A DNA stretch of 64,000 bases from Talinum fruticosum (Eukaryota > Streptophyta > Magnoliopsida > Caryophyllales > Talinaceae). Position numbers and translations under genes: made by a program. Positions 33,011-45,411 of the stretch are shown piece by piece (position 1 is the stretch's first letter; every line of letters begins with the position of its first letter). The stretch spans positions 1 through 64,000 of the forward strand of contig JAITYX010000186.1 in the NCBI GenBank assembly GCA_021018815.1, given 5' to 3'. The notes beneath the pieces are model-generated. The model did not search any database, was not told the DNA's origin, and saw only the letters and a program-made list of their open reading frames with translations.

Positions 33011-36000
33011 CGATAAATTTTGAGCTTACTAAGAGGGCGAAATTTGAAATTTTGAGTAGTGTGTTTTTATGATGTGGTTGCATTAGACATCCTGCATTTA
33101 GCAACCTTTGAACTAGTTTAAATATTGTTTTAGACCCCTAGTAAAACTTTATTGTACCCCCAGCTTACCCTTTCTAGAAAGAGGCTCTCGCTGGTTCCTT
33201 TAGGCGGGCCCAACTAGGCTTGATTGCCGGAGGAAAAGGTGCCTCCTCCCTTGTAGCATGCACTCTTGGGTCAAACCTTTTGGTTCACCGAGTGGCAACG
33301 AGAATTCTAGTTGGTATCCTGCCGAGAACCCCATGGAGGACAAAATTCTTGAATTATGAATCACCATGTATCCTACCTTGTAAAACTCTTTGACCATAGA
33401 ACTTTTGACTATTAGGTGGTCCCCCTCTTCATTTGCATGCTTGAATGAGTGTGTGTGTATTAGATTTAATCTTCTGCTTGTGAGCCTTTAGGGATAGGTG
33501 AGGAGTGCTTGAATAATCCTTGCATGGGTGCAAAAAAATAAAATTCAAAATAAAACTTTGAGTTGGTACATTGTGTGCATTTTAGTCAAAAGTCAAATTA
33601 CCTTTTTTGTTTCCTCTCTTAAGTCGGTCCAATAAATGCATTCATTAGCCAAAAATAAATTTCATCCCAATTAGGGTGAGTGCATTTCATTTTGCATTAG
33701 CCCAATTCAAATTTCATCTCAGAATAGATGAGTCTAATCTTGCATTTCATTTTGCATTAGCCCAATTTAAATTTCATTTCAAAATAGGTGAGTCTAATCT
33801 TGCATATCATTTTGCATTAGCCTAATTCAACTTTAAAATAATTTCTAAAATGATTTCTAAAATGATTAATAAAAATCGTCAATAAAACTTTGCCTCATTC
33901 TCTTTAAATCAGATGTAATAAAATTCGAAAATCTTAATAAAAGGTTGGTTCCTACGATAGCGACTCCACTCGGAATAAATCATTTATTAAGAGTGTGAAA
34001 TTTGAAAATTTGAGTAGTGTGTTTTTATAATGTGCTTGCATTAGACATCCTACATTCAGCAACATTTGAACTAGTTTAAATATTATTTTGGACCCTTTAG
34101 AAAACTTTATTGTAACCCCTGCTTACCCTTTCCGGAGAGAGGCTCCCACTTTGGTTCTTTTGAGCGAGCCCGACTAGGCTTGATTGCCGGAGGAAATGGT
34201 ACCTCCTCCCTCGTTTTATATCTAATCTTCTATTTGTGAGTCATGAAGGATAGGTGAGGAGTGATGAATAATCCTTGCATGGGTGCAAAAATAAAAATCA
34301 AAATAAACCTTTGAGTTAGTCCAATGTGTGTATTTTAGCCAAAAGTCAAATTACCTTTTTTTTCCCTCTTTTATGCCGGTCGAATAAAGCATTCATTAGT
34401 GAGAAATAAATTTCATCCCAATTAGGGTAAGTGCATTTCATTTTTCACTAGCCAATTCAAATTTCATATCGGAATAGGTGAGTCCAATCTTTTTATTTTT
34501 CATTTGCCCAATTTAAATTTAATTTCAAATAGGTGAGTCTAATCTTGCATCTCATTTTGCATTAGCCTAATTCAAATTTTATTTTAAAATAATTTCTAAA
34601 ATGATTTCTAAAATGATTAATAAAAATCGTCAATCAAACATTTCCTCAATTCGTTTTAAATCGGATGTAATAAAATTCGAAAATCTTAATAAAAGGTTCG
34701 TCCCCACATTCCGGAATCCACTTTCTATAATCATCTTCAAAATCAATCATTAAAAAGAGACCTCACACAAGTGGGGAAACTCAGTGGGCCCCTGCCGGCC
34801 ATGGTTCCTACCGTAGCGACTTCACCTGGGAATAAATCATTTATTAAGTGGCCAAAAATTTGAAAAGTTGAGTAATGTGTTTTTATGATGTGCTTGCATT
34901 AGACATCCTATATTTAACAATATTTGAACTAGTTTAAATATTATTTTGGACCCTTAGGAAAACTTTATTGTACCCCCTACTTACCCTTTATGGAGAAAGG
35001 ATTCCACTTGGTTCCTTTAGGCAAGCCCAACTAGGCTTGATTGCCGGAGGAAACGGTACCTTCTCTCTCGTTTTAGATATAATCTTTTGTTTGTGAGCCT
35101 TTAAGGATAGGTGAGGAGTGATGAATAATCCTTGCATGGGTGTACAAATAAAAATCAAAATAAACCTTTGAGTTAGTCCAATGTATGCATTTTAGCCAAA
35201 AGTCAAATTCCCTTTTTTTTTCCCTCTTTTATGTCGGTCGAATAAAGCATTCATTAGCGAAAAATAAATTTCATCCCAATTAGGGTAAGTGCTTTTCATT
35301 TTGCATTAGCCCAATTCAAATTTCATCTCGGAATAGATGAGTCAAATCTTGCATTTCATTTTGCATTTGTCCAATTTAAATTTAATTTCAAAATAGGTGA
35401 GTCTAATCTTGCATTTCATTTTGTATTAGCCTAATTCAACTTTAAAATAATTTCTAAAATGATTTCTAAAATGATTAATAAAAATCATCAATCAAACTTT
35501 GCCTCATTCGCTTTAAATCAGATGTAGTAAAATTCGAAAATCTTAATAAAGGTTCATCTCCACATTCCGAAATCCACTTTCTAAAACCATCTTCAAAATG
35601 AATCTTTAAAAAGAGATACGACACAAGTGGGAAAACTCAGTGTGCCCTGGCCGGCCGTGGTTCCTACAGTAGCAACTCCACTGGAATAAATCATTTATTA
35701 AGAGGGCGAAATTTGAAAATTTGAGTAGTGGGTTTTTCTCATGTGCTTGCATTAGACATCCTGCATTTAGCAACCTTTGAACTAGTTTAAATATTGTTTT
35801 GGATGCCTTGGAAAAATTTATTATAACCCCGACTTACCCTTTATGGAGAGAGGCTCCCACTGGTTCCTTTAGGCGGGCCCAACTATGCTTGATTACTAGA
35901 AGAAACGGTACCTCCTCCCTTCTAGCATGCACTCTTGGGTCAAACCTTTTGGTTCACCGAGAGACCTTGAGAATTGTGGTTGGTATCCCGCCTTGAACCC

Positions 36001-39000
36001 CAAGGAGAACCAAATTCTCAGAATATGAGTAATCATGTATCCTACCTTGTAAAACTCTTTGCCATAGAACTTTTGACTATTAGGTGGTCCCGCTCTTCAT
36101 TTGCATGCTCGAATGAGTGTGTGTGTTTTAGATTTAATTTTCGACTTGGGAGCCTTTAGGGATAGGTGAGGAGCGATGAATAATCCTTACATGCGTGCAA
36201 AAATAAAAATCAAATAAAACTTTAAGAAAGTCCAATGTGTTAAAGTCAAATTACTTTTTTTCCTCACTTAGGTCGGTCCAATAAATGCATTCAGTAGCCA
36301 AACATAAATTTCATCCCAATTTGAGTGATCTGCATTTCATTTTGCATTAACCTAATTCAAATTTCATCTTAGAATAGGTGAGTCCAATCTTGCATTTAAT
36401 TCTAGATTAGCCCAATTTAAATTTCATTTCAAAATAGGTGCGTCTAATCTTGCATCTCATTTTGCATTAGCCTAATTCAAATTTCATTTTAAAATGGTTT
36501 CTAAAATTATTAATAAAAATCGTCAATCAAACTTTGCCTCGTTCGCTTTAAATCGGATGTAATAAAATTCAAAAATCGTAATAAAAGGTTCATCCCCTTA
36601 TTCCAAAATCCACTTTCTTAAACCATCTTCAAAATCAATCTTTAAAAAAAGACCCGATACAATTGAGGAAACTCGGTGGGCCCCGCCGGCTGTGGTTCCT
36701 ACGGTAGCAATTCAGCTGCGAATAAATTATTTATTAAAAGCGCGAAATTTGAAAAGTTGAGTAGTGTGTTTTTATGATGTGCTTGCATTAGACATGCTGT
36801 ATTTAGCAACCTTTAAACTAGTTTAAATATTGATTTGGACCCTTAGGAAAACTTTATTGTACTCACGCTTACCGTTTTCGGAGAGAGGCTCCTACGGCTC
36901 CTTTCGGCGGGCCTAACTAGGCTTAATTGTTAGAGGAAACGGTACCTCCTCCCTCGTAGCATTCACTCTTGGGTAAAACCTTCTGGTTCACCGAGAGGCA
37001 CCGAGAATTCTAGTTGGTTTCCTGCGGTGAACCCCATGGAGGACCAAATTCTCATAATATGAGTCACCATGTATCCTACCTTGTAAAACTCTTTAACCAT
37101 AGAACTTTTTACTATCAGGTGGTCTCCCTCTTTATTTGCATGCTTGAATGAGTGTGTGTGTTTTAGATTTTCTTTCTGCTTGTGAGCCTTTAGGAATAGG
37201 TAAGGAGCGATGAATAATTCTTGCACGGGTGCAAAAATAAAAATCAAAATAAATCTTTGAGTTAGTCCAATGTGTGTACTTTAGACAAAAGTCAAATTAC
37301 CTTTGTTGTTTCCTCTCATAGGTTGGTCCAAGTAAATGCATTCATCAGCAAAAAATAAATTTCATCTAAATTCGACTGAATGCATTTCATTTTGCATTAA
37401 CACAATTCAAATTTCATCTCGGAATAGGTAAGTCCAATCTTTGTTTTCATTTTGGATTAGCGTAATTTAAATTTCATTTCAAAATAGGTTCGTCTAATCT
37501 TGCATCTCATTTTGCATTAGCATAATTCAAATTTCATTTTAAAATAATTTCTAAAATGATTTCTAAAATGATTAATAAAAATCGTCAATCAAACTTTGCC
37601 TCATTCGCTTTAAATCGGATCTAATAAAATTCAAAAATATTAATAAAAGGTTCATCCCCACATTCCAAAATCCACTTTCTAAAACCATCTTCAAAATCAA
37701 TCTTTAAAAAGAGACCTGACACAAGTGGGAAAACTCGGTGGACCCAGGCCGACCGTGGTTCCTACTGATAGCACTTCCATTCAAAATAAATCATTTATTA
37801 AGAGCGCGAATTTTGAAAATTTGACTTGTGTGTTTTTATGATGTGCTGCATTAGACATCCTGCATTTAGCAACAATTAAACTAGTTTAAATATTGTTTTG
37901 GACCCCTAGGAAAACTTCATTGTACCCCCTGTTTACCCTTTTCGGAGAGAGGCTCCTACTAGTTCCTTTCGGCGGGCCTAACTAGGCTTGATTGCTAGAG
38001 GAAACAGTACCTCCTCCCTCGTAGCGTGCACTCTTAGGTAAAACCTTTTAGTTCACCAAGAGGCAGCGAGAATTCTAGTTAGTATCCTGCCGTGAACCCC
38101 ATGGAGGACCAAATTCTCGGAATATGAGTCACCATGTATCCTACCTTGTAAAAGTCTTTGACCATAGAACTTTTGACTATCAGGTGGTCCTTGTCTTCAT
38201 TTGCATGCTTGAATGAGTGTGTGTGTTTTAGATTTAATCTTTTACTTGTCAGCCTTTAGGGATAGATCGGGAGTGATGAATAATCCTTGCATGGGTGCAA
38301 AAATAAAAATCAAAATAAAACTTTGAGTTAATCCAATATGTGTACTTTAGCCAAAAGTCAAATTACCTTTTTTTTTCCTGTCTTAGGTCAGTCCAATAAA
38401 TGCATTTATTATCGAAAAATAAATTTCATCCCAATTCGGGTGAGTGCATTTCATTTTGCATTCGCCTAATTCAAATTTCATCTCAAAATACGTGAGTCGA
38501 ATCTTGCTTTTCATTTTGGATTAGCCCAATTTAAATTTCATTTCAAAATAGGTTCGTCAAATCTTGCAGCTCATTCTTCATTAGCCTAATTCAAATTTCT
38601 TCTTAAAATAATTTCTAAAATGATTAATAAAAATCATCAATCAAACTTTGCCTCATTCGCTTTAAATCAAATGTAATAAAATTTATCTTAATAAAAATTT
38701 CATCCCCAAATTCCTTCCTAAAACCATCTTCAAGATAAATCTTTAAAAAGAGACCCGACACAAGTGGGGAAACTCGATGGGCCTCGGCCGGCGTGGTTCC
38801 CACAGTAGCAATTCAACTCGGAATAAATCATTTATTTAGAGCGTGAATTTTGAAAATTTGAGTAGTCTGTTTTTATGATCCGCTTGCATTAGACATCCTA
38901 CATTTAGCTACATTTGAACTAGTTTAAATATTATTTTGGACCCCTAGGAAATCTTTATTGTACCCCCTGCTACCCTTTGGTAAGAGAGGCTCCTACTTGT

Positions 39001-40539
39001 TCCTTTCGGCGGCCCTAACGAGGCTTGATTGTTAGAGGAAATAGTACCTCCTCCCTCGTAGCATGCACTCTTAGGTAAAACCTTTTGGTTCACCGAGAGG
39101 TAGTGAGAATTCTGGTTGGTATCCTGTCGTGAACCCCATGGAGGACCAAATTCTAGTAATATGAGTCACCATGTATCCTACCTTGTAAAACTCTTTAACC
39201 GTAGAACTTTTTACTATCAGGTGGTCCCCGTCTTCATTTGCATGCTTGAATGAGTGTGTGTGTGTGTTAGATTTAATCTTCTGTTTGTGAGCCTTTAGGG
39301 ATAGGTGAGGGGTGATGAATAATCCTTGTATGGGTGCAAAAATAAAAATCAAAATAAAACTTTGAGTTAGTCCAATGTGTGTACTTTAGCCAAAAGTCAA
39401 ATTAACTTTTTTTTCCTCTCTTAGGTCAGTCCAATAAATGCATTCATTAGCGAAAAATAAATCCGAGCCCATTTAGGGTAAGTGCATTTCATTTTGCATT
39501 AGCCCAATTCAAATTTCGTCTCAGAATAGGTGAGTCCAATCTTGCATTTCATTTTTCATTTGCCCAATTTAAATTTTATTTTAAAATATATGAGTCTAAT
39601 CTTGCATCTCATTTTGCATTAGCCTAATTCAAATTTCATTTTCAAACAATTTCTAAAATGATTTGTAAAATGATTAATAAAAATCGTCAATCAAACTTTA
39701 CCCATTCAATTTAAATCACATGTAATAAAATTCAAAAATCTTAATAAAAGGTTCATCCCCACATTCAAAAATCTACTTTTTAAAACCATCTTCAAAATAA
39801 GTGTTTAAGAAAGAGACCGACACAAGTGGGGAAACTCGGTGGGCCCCGACCGACCATTGTTCCTACAGATGAGCGACTCCACTGGGAATAAATCATTTAT
39901 TAAGATTCAAAATTTCAGTAGTGTGTTTTATGATGTGCTTGCATTAGACATCCTGCATTTAGCAACCTTTGAACTAGTTTAAATATTGTTTTGGACCCCT
40001 AGGAAAACTTTATCGCACCCCCTACTCACTCTTTCTAGAGAGAGGCTCCCACTAGTTTCTTTAGGCGGGCCCAAGTAGGATTGATTGCCAGAGGAAATGG
40101 TACCTCCTCCTTCGTAACATGCACGCTTTGGTCAAACCATTTGGTTCACCGAGAGGTACCGAGAATTTTGGTTGGTATCCTGCTATGAACCCTATGGAGG
40201 ACCAAATTCTAGGACTATGAGTCACCATGTATTGTACCTTGTAAAACTGTTTGACCATAGAACTTTTGACCATTAGGTGGTCCCCTTCTTAATTTGCATC
40301 CTTGAATGAGTGTGTGTGTTTTACATTTAATCTTCGCTTGTGAGCCTTTAGGGATAGGAGAGGAGCGCTGAATTATCTTTGCATTGGTGCAAAAATAAAA
40401 ATCAAAATAAACTTCAAGTCGAGTCCGAGTGTGTGCATTTTAGCCAAAAGTCAAATTACCTTTTTTCCCATCTCTTAGGTCTGTCCAATAAATGCATTCA
40501 TTAGCCAAAAATAAATTTCATCCCAATTAGGGTGAGTGC

Positions 40540-42121
40540 TGAAGGTTTGCTCGGGGAGAGTCCGAGTCACCCCAAAGGGAGGGTGAATAGGGTGATGAAG
40601 GATTTTCGTAGAAGTTCAACCTCTTTTGCCAACTAAGATACGAAATGGATTACTGAGTCAAAATCGAGTCGAAAAGAATAGACTCGGAAAAGCTGCTTAG
40701 AGTAAAATGGCAAAGTAAACAAAGGCTTTGAGACAGTCCGAGTCTAGAATGAACTCGGAAAGTAAACACTTAAAGATTACGTGGAAACCCTCCCGGGGCA
40801 GAAAACCACGGACCGTGCTAATCCAAGCACGAAGTCAAATCCACTATTTTGAGTCCACAAAATACCGTGAATCGACCGAACTCGAGTTGCTCCCTTAGAC
40901 AACTCTTTACAAGTTTTCCTAGACTCGGAAATTCCCTTATCCGATCTAGTACTTCCTAGCTGAGATAACCCTTACAGGTTAGGGACAACTAAGCTGAGTT
41001 AACCTTTACAGCTTAGTTAAGGGACCTTACAGAGAAAGTAAGAAAGCGTTTGTAACTAAGTACAAGACCTTACAACTCGGAAAGTAATGAAATACGAGTG
41101 GGAGTTGTAAGTAGAAGATTGAGAGTAAATACAATGACTTAGCTCAAGTACGTGTATTAACAATAATTTCGGCAATCTTCAAGTCTTGTTAGTTGGCTTC
41201 TATTTATAGATAACCAGGCGAGTAGCCGTTGTCTTCAACAGCTATCTCGGAGTCCTTTGTGACCGTTGACAAAAGCTTTCGAGTCGCTCGGAAAGTATCC
41301 GTTATGATATGAACGTTGGACAACGGTTTAACTCTCTTACAAGTCCCAAAACCATTGGCGGTGTCTTGAAGGATAAGGTGGAAACCACCATTAAGCTTAG
41401 CATTCCAGTTTTCCAGATATGGAAACAGACAGCCCTAACACAATCTTCCGGAACCGACATAGAGAAGATGAAAAGCCATGTCTGCTGGTGATTTGTCGTT
41501 TTGAAGCCGGTTACTTTTGTAGTTTGAAAAGTGTATCCTCGTTTGAATAACCTACAAAAGTAAATCAATTTTGGTTCTCAAAGTATAAAATACTTTAGTC
41601 CAAGATTAGACACGAGATAATAAAATAATTAAGATAATTAAGTTGGTAATTATCCGAGTAAGAAAGAGAATGGAATTTTCGAGTCTAATATCCATATAAC
41701 TCAAAATTCCATCCGAGTTAGTCTAAGCGAAGTATCAAGTAACGTAAAGAATATCGAGTGAAATAACTTGATATAGACTAAACATGATTCGGACTAGAAG
41801 CACTGACTTCGAGCAAGATAGAACAAATAACATGGAGTCGAGATCTAAGCGGAAAATTAGTCTAATCGGTATACGATAAATCTAAGCAATGAGGGACTCG
41901 GAACCGAGTGAGACACTCAAATCCGTTTTACGAGTCATTCAACAATAAGCAAGAAATACATGAAGTAAATGTTGTATCACTTAGATAAGATACCATATCA
42001 CTTAGAAAAGTTTCTAAAATTCGAGAGAATGCCTTGGAATCAAAACTCTATAAGTAAGAAATTGTTATACCTGATTCCATTCGTACAACTCAGAAAGTGT
42101 TGTGTGGTGTCCGAGTCTTGA
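40540..42121 (-). mobile_element. solo LTR of the SIRE-like copia family
   Basis: 1582 bp, same family and orientation as the copia B 5' LTR (plus strand TGAAGGTTTGCTCGG ... GAGTCTTGA). Target duplication AGTGC at 40535-40539 and 42122-42126 is exact, and the flanks rejoin the array's ...GTGAGTGCATTTCATTTTGC. No internal element sequence is present, so unequal recombination between two LTRs removed it. The distal end is GA rather than the usual CA, one mutation. TATAAATA (minus strand) at 41211-41218. Confidence 0.93.
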
Positions 42122-42580
42122 AGTGCATTTCATTTTGCATTAGCCCAATTCCAATTTCATCTCAAAATAGGTGAGTCTAATCTTGCATTTCATTTTGCAT
42201 TAGCCCAATTTAAATTTCATTTCAAAATAGGTGAGTCTAATCTTTCATTTCATTTTGCATTAGCCTAATTCAAATTTCATCGCGAGAATAGGTGAGTCCA
42301 ATCTTCCATCTCGGTTTGCATTAATCAATTCAAATTTCATCTCAAAATAGGTGAGTCCATATTTGCATTTTCTTTTTGCATTTACCGAAAGTCAAATTTC
42401 ATCTCAAAATAGGTGAGTAATCTTGCATGTCATTTTGCATTTAGCCAAAGTCAAATTCATCTCAATTAAGGTGAGTCCATTTCATTTTCGCATTAGTCAA
42501 AATAAAATTTATCTCGAATTAGGTGAGTCTGTTTTGCATTTTTATTTCTCATTTAGCTAAAACAAATTCATCTTCCATTA
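42122..42580 (+). repeat. 60-bp minisatellite, expanded to 7-8 copies
   Basis: Period almost exactly 60 with the core TTGCATTTCATTTTGCATTA followed by GCCCAATTCAAATTTCATCT and CAAAATAGGTGAGTC. Inside each array unit the same repeat has three copies; here it is expanded and decays rightwards, just before the gag region. Confidence 0.88.
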
Positions 42581-42789
42581 GAAATAATCGCCTATACATT
42601 TCAGTTCTTCATTAGCGAAGTCATAAACACCATCACATAACACTTCCTTTTCTGTGCATTCCGTATGTGCATCCAAATGAAAAAGCATATCATTTTCCTT
42701 TAGCCTAGGATCGAGTCATTCCTCGGGTCAAGCGGTTAAGCCCCATCTCCCTAGAAGTTCTTCCATGAAGCAATCCTAAGCGTACTCTT

Positions 42790-43800
42790 TTGGGTTATAG
42801 GATAGGAAATCCTATGCAAGTATTGAACCCAGGCACAAAGCATCCGGGAAGTAAGAAGTCTACTTCAACACCGACAAAGTCAACACCGAGATGTCCCATA
42901 TTAGTACGTACCACACCAGTACGTCCCGCACCTTTACTAGTAACATCGGTGCATCATGAACACAATCCTCCACAAAAATGACCAACTAGCCAGAACAAAC
43001 CCCCATCATGACCTTGATCAAGGAGTTTGTTACTAAAGTAGAAGCTAGGATTGAGGCTCATAATAAGAGGATTGAGTCGATATTAGAAACCCTTAGTCTC
43101 ATATGCAAAGAAATGGAGAACAAATCAAGGTCCAAAGAGAAATCAAAAGTAGAAGGATCCCACCCGGAACCTCAGCTCCGACCTTAATCGATCGACGGGT
43201 AGATCAAATAGAGAAGTTGCTGCGGGAGTCATCAATGTTCAACCACCACTACCTGGCCTAGGGATTCACCTTTATCCCTAAAGGCAAGCTACCACCTAAG
43301 TTTACCATGCCTAACATCAAGTTTCATGGAATTGAGAACCCTCACCATCATGTGAGAAGCTTTATGGAGGAAATGACTTTGAAGAATGTACCGAGAGGAC
43401 ACGTACCATGTCATCTTCCCTCAACTTTCGATACAAACGTCATGAAATGGTATAAAGCAATTGACCCATGTAAGGTTACTAACTGGACAGATCTGTGCAA
43501 GGCGTTTCTACATCAATACTCCTACAATATAGATCTACCGATCGAGTCTTTGGGATTTAGAATTGATCAAGCAAGGAGACAATGAAGACTTCCCTAACTT
43601 CCTTATTTGCTTGGAGGGTGACAGTTGCCCACATGATTGATCGGCCATCCGAGAAGGATCGAGGTTAGAATCATCATGAAGAACGTTGAACTTACCTATC
43701 ATCGAACCCGAAGTTATTACCCATCATGAACTTTAAAACACTTAGAGCTGCTAGCATGCTCTTAGAAGAAGAACAAGCTTCATCCGACTAGAAGGTCATC
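42790..43800 (+). pseudogene. gag of gag-only gypsy element E1
   Basis: A proline/threonine-rich opening frame (42790-42981) is followed by a helical stretch from an ATG near 43007 (EFVTKVEARIEAHNKRIE). The plant Retrotrans_gag core is open at 43307-43585: MPNIKFHGIENPHHHVRSF, VMKWYKAIDPCKVTNWTDLC and KAFLHQYSYNIDLP. This is the aromatic HL...WY...W.DL...F..QY pattern of Tat/Ogre-type gag. Stops interrupt it before and after the core. No zinc knuckle, protease, RT or integrase follows. Confidence 0.82.
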
Positions 43801-44287
43801 CAATGAGCCCACTACTCATCAAGGATACCAATAAAGAGCACATTTCCCTTTCATATTTGTTCTTTGTCCATTTCCCTTTTCCATATCCATTGTATGTCTA
43901 TTTCCTTTTCTATTTTGTAATTGAAAAAATAAACCAAACCTAATCTTGATCCCGGTTTGCATTTCCAATCTCCTAAAGTTAAAGCCAATTTACCTTACTA
44001 AAAAGAGTAGAAACTCATCGGGAAAATGCATTGAATCATCAAGAAGCATGCCGGTCCGATTCAGCACTAAACCATCACGGTTCGAGCGACTTACCGTTCT
44101 TTAGGCTTTACTTTAGGTAGTGCTAAAGTGTAAATTTATCTTTGTCTTTTTCAAATTTTTGCATCATCTTAATAAAAGAATGCATTTGTTCTTAGAATAA
44201 AGTCGTGCATCCATCTCCTTTGTCTGCGTCAAACTCCTATAACCACAAAACTCAATAACAAAGCACCATAAAAGGAATTATTCAATC

Positions 44288-44395
44288 AAGCTGCATCAAG
44301 CGTCAAGCATCAAGCATCAAGCATCAAGCATCTAGCAACATCAAGCATCAAGCGGTATCAAGCATCAAGTAGCATCACACATCAAGTCACAATCA
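44288..44395 (+). repeat. CATCAAG(C) short tandem repeat
   Basis: About ten units of GCATCAA/CATCAAGC with small variations in E1. E2 has only a trace near 55875-55905. Confidence 0.85.
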
Positions 44396-44705
44396 AAGAG
44401 GTCACCAGCACCATCACCTTCAAAGAGGATCTTCTATTAGCTAATCAAAGCTCATCAACTCTCCAATATTCGAGAAGGGCTAGACACAAACACCCAAGAA
44501 GAACGTGGGGGCTTAAGATCAAAAGGGTCATACAACCACAACAACTCCAATAATACTCAAGAGGAAGACACCAATCTTCTACCGGACAAACAAAGGAGGT
44601 ATTAGCACACAAACTAAAAGCTCAAATTTAGAACGAGGCACATAACCTCAAAGCTTTATATCTTCAAGTAAGCATCCGTCTCTACATTCATAAAATTTAA
44701 TAGAA

Positions 44706-44882
44706 GTCGAGTCCCGGGCTCAGCAACGTTCATTGTTCGGACACAACTCGGTCGAGCTTCGGGCCTAACAACGGTTAAGGTTCAAACACAACCTCAATTG
44801 AGCTTTAGGCCCAGCCGTGGTCAAAGTTCAGGCATACCTTAGTTGAGCTTCGGGCTTAGCAACGGTTAAAGTTTAGACACAA
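44706..44882 (+). repeat. ~45-bp tandem repeat in E1 3' region
   Basis: Four units centred on TCGAGCTTCGGGCC and GGTTAAGGTTC-ACACAAC. The orthologous array in E2 at 56277-56673 has about nine units. Confidence 0.85.
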
Positions 44883-45397
44883 CACCAAGAATTCAAGACC
44901 ACACCATGGCCAAGTCGAGGAATCATACTTGAAACATGATCCGGTTACAAATTATCTTCGGGTAACACTTAAAACTATTTACATTCAATTATTAGCTAAC
45001 AAAACTATTAATGTAGAAATTTTCAGTAAAGCTTCGGACTAAGAAAGGTCGAGTTTAGGCACACCCAATCGAACATCAAATCGAAGAGGCGGTCAAGTTT
45101 AGGCACCCAGCTGGGCTTCAAACTTTACTACCTGAGTTAAGTTCAAGCTCCTCATCAAGCTTCGGACTAAGCACATGGTCAAGTTTGAGCACACCCATCC
45201 GAACATTAGGTCTCTAAGTAGCTAAGTTCAAGAATCAACAACCTGGACTTCAAACTCCATTAGTCAAGTCTAGGCCCCTCTATTAAAGCTCAACTCAATA
45301 GGTACCTAATTTCCGACACATCGATTCAAAAGCAACGCTTGTATCCGGTAAGTATCGTTTAGTGTCTACTTTCACCATCGTCTATCGGACTCGGTTA

Positions 45398-45411
45398 AAG
45401 TGGGGCCTAAC
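45398..45411 (+). other. polypurine tract of E1
   Basis: AAGTGGGGCCTAAC lies directly before the LTR start; E2 has AAAGTGGGGGCTAAT at the same place. Confidence 0.7.

Larger units (their letters stand above)
33011..42580 (+). repeat. tandem array of eight LTR-end/PBS/leader units
   Basis: Unit starts (at AATAAATCATTTATTAAG or its equivalent): 33011, 33974, 34831, 35685, 36721, 37785, 38822, 39887. Unit lengths are 963, 857, 854, 1036, 1064, 1037 and 1065 bases, the eighth being split by the solo LTR at 40540-42121. Each full unit has leader DNA, three ~60-bp minisatellite copies (CATTTTGCATTAGCC...), an LTR-derived tail (AATCGTCAATCAAACTTTGC, AAGTGGGGAAACTCGGTGGG, CCGGCCGTGGTTCCTACA) and a PBS-like TAGCGACTCCACTGGG string near 33955, 34811, 35665, 36698, 37758, 38796 and 39862. 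Units 2 and 3 lack ~190 bases. Antisense ORFs recur in several units but are not coding. Confidence 0.9.
43801..45397 (+). other. 3' noncoding region of E1
   Basis: No pol coding is seen. It holds a CATCAAG short repeat (44288-44395), a ~45-bp tandem repeat (44706-44882) with decayed copies to about 45290, and ends at the purine tract. The same order occurs in E2 (55291-57227). Confidence 0.7.

Noticed and set aside
33200..40273. Recurrent minus-strand frames in the array (33200-33397, 36963-37247, 39071-39352, 40061-40273) with similar peptides
   Set aside because: They are the antisense translation of the same repeat segment, vary in length and start, and several units break them. Repetition of DNA, not protein selection, explains them.
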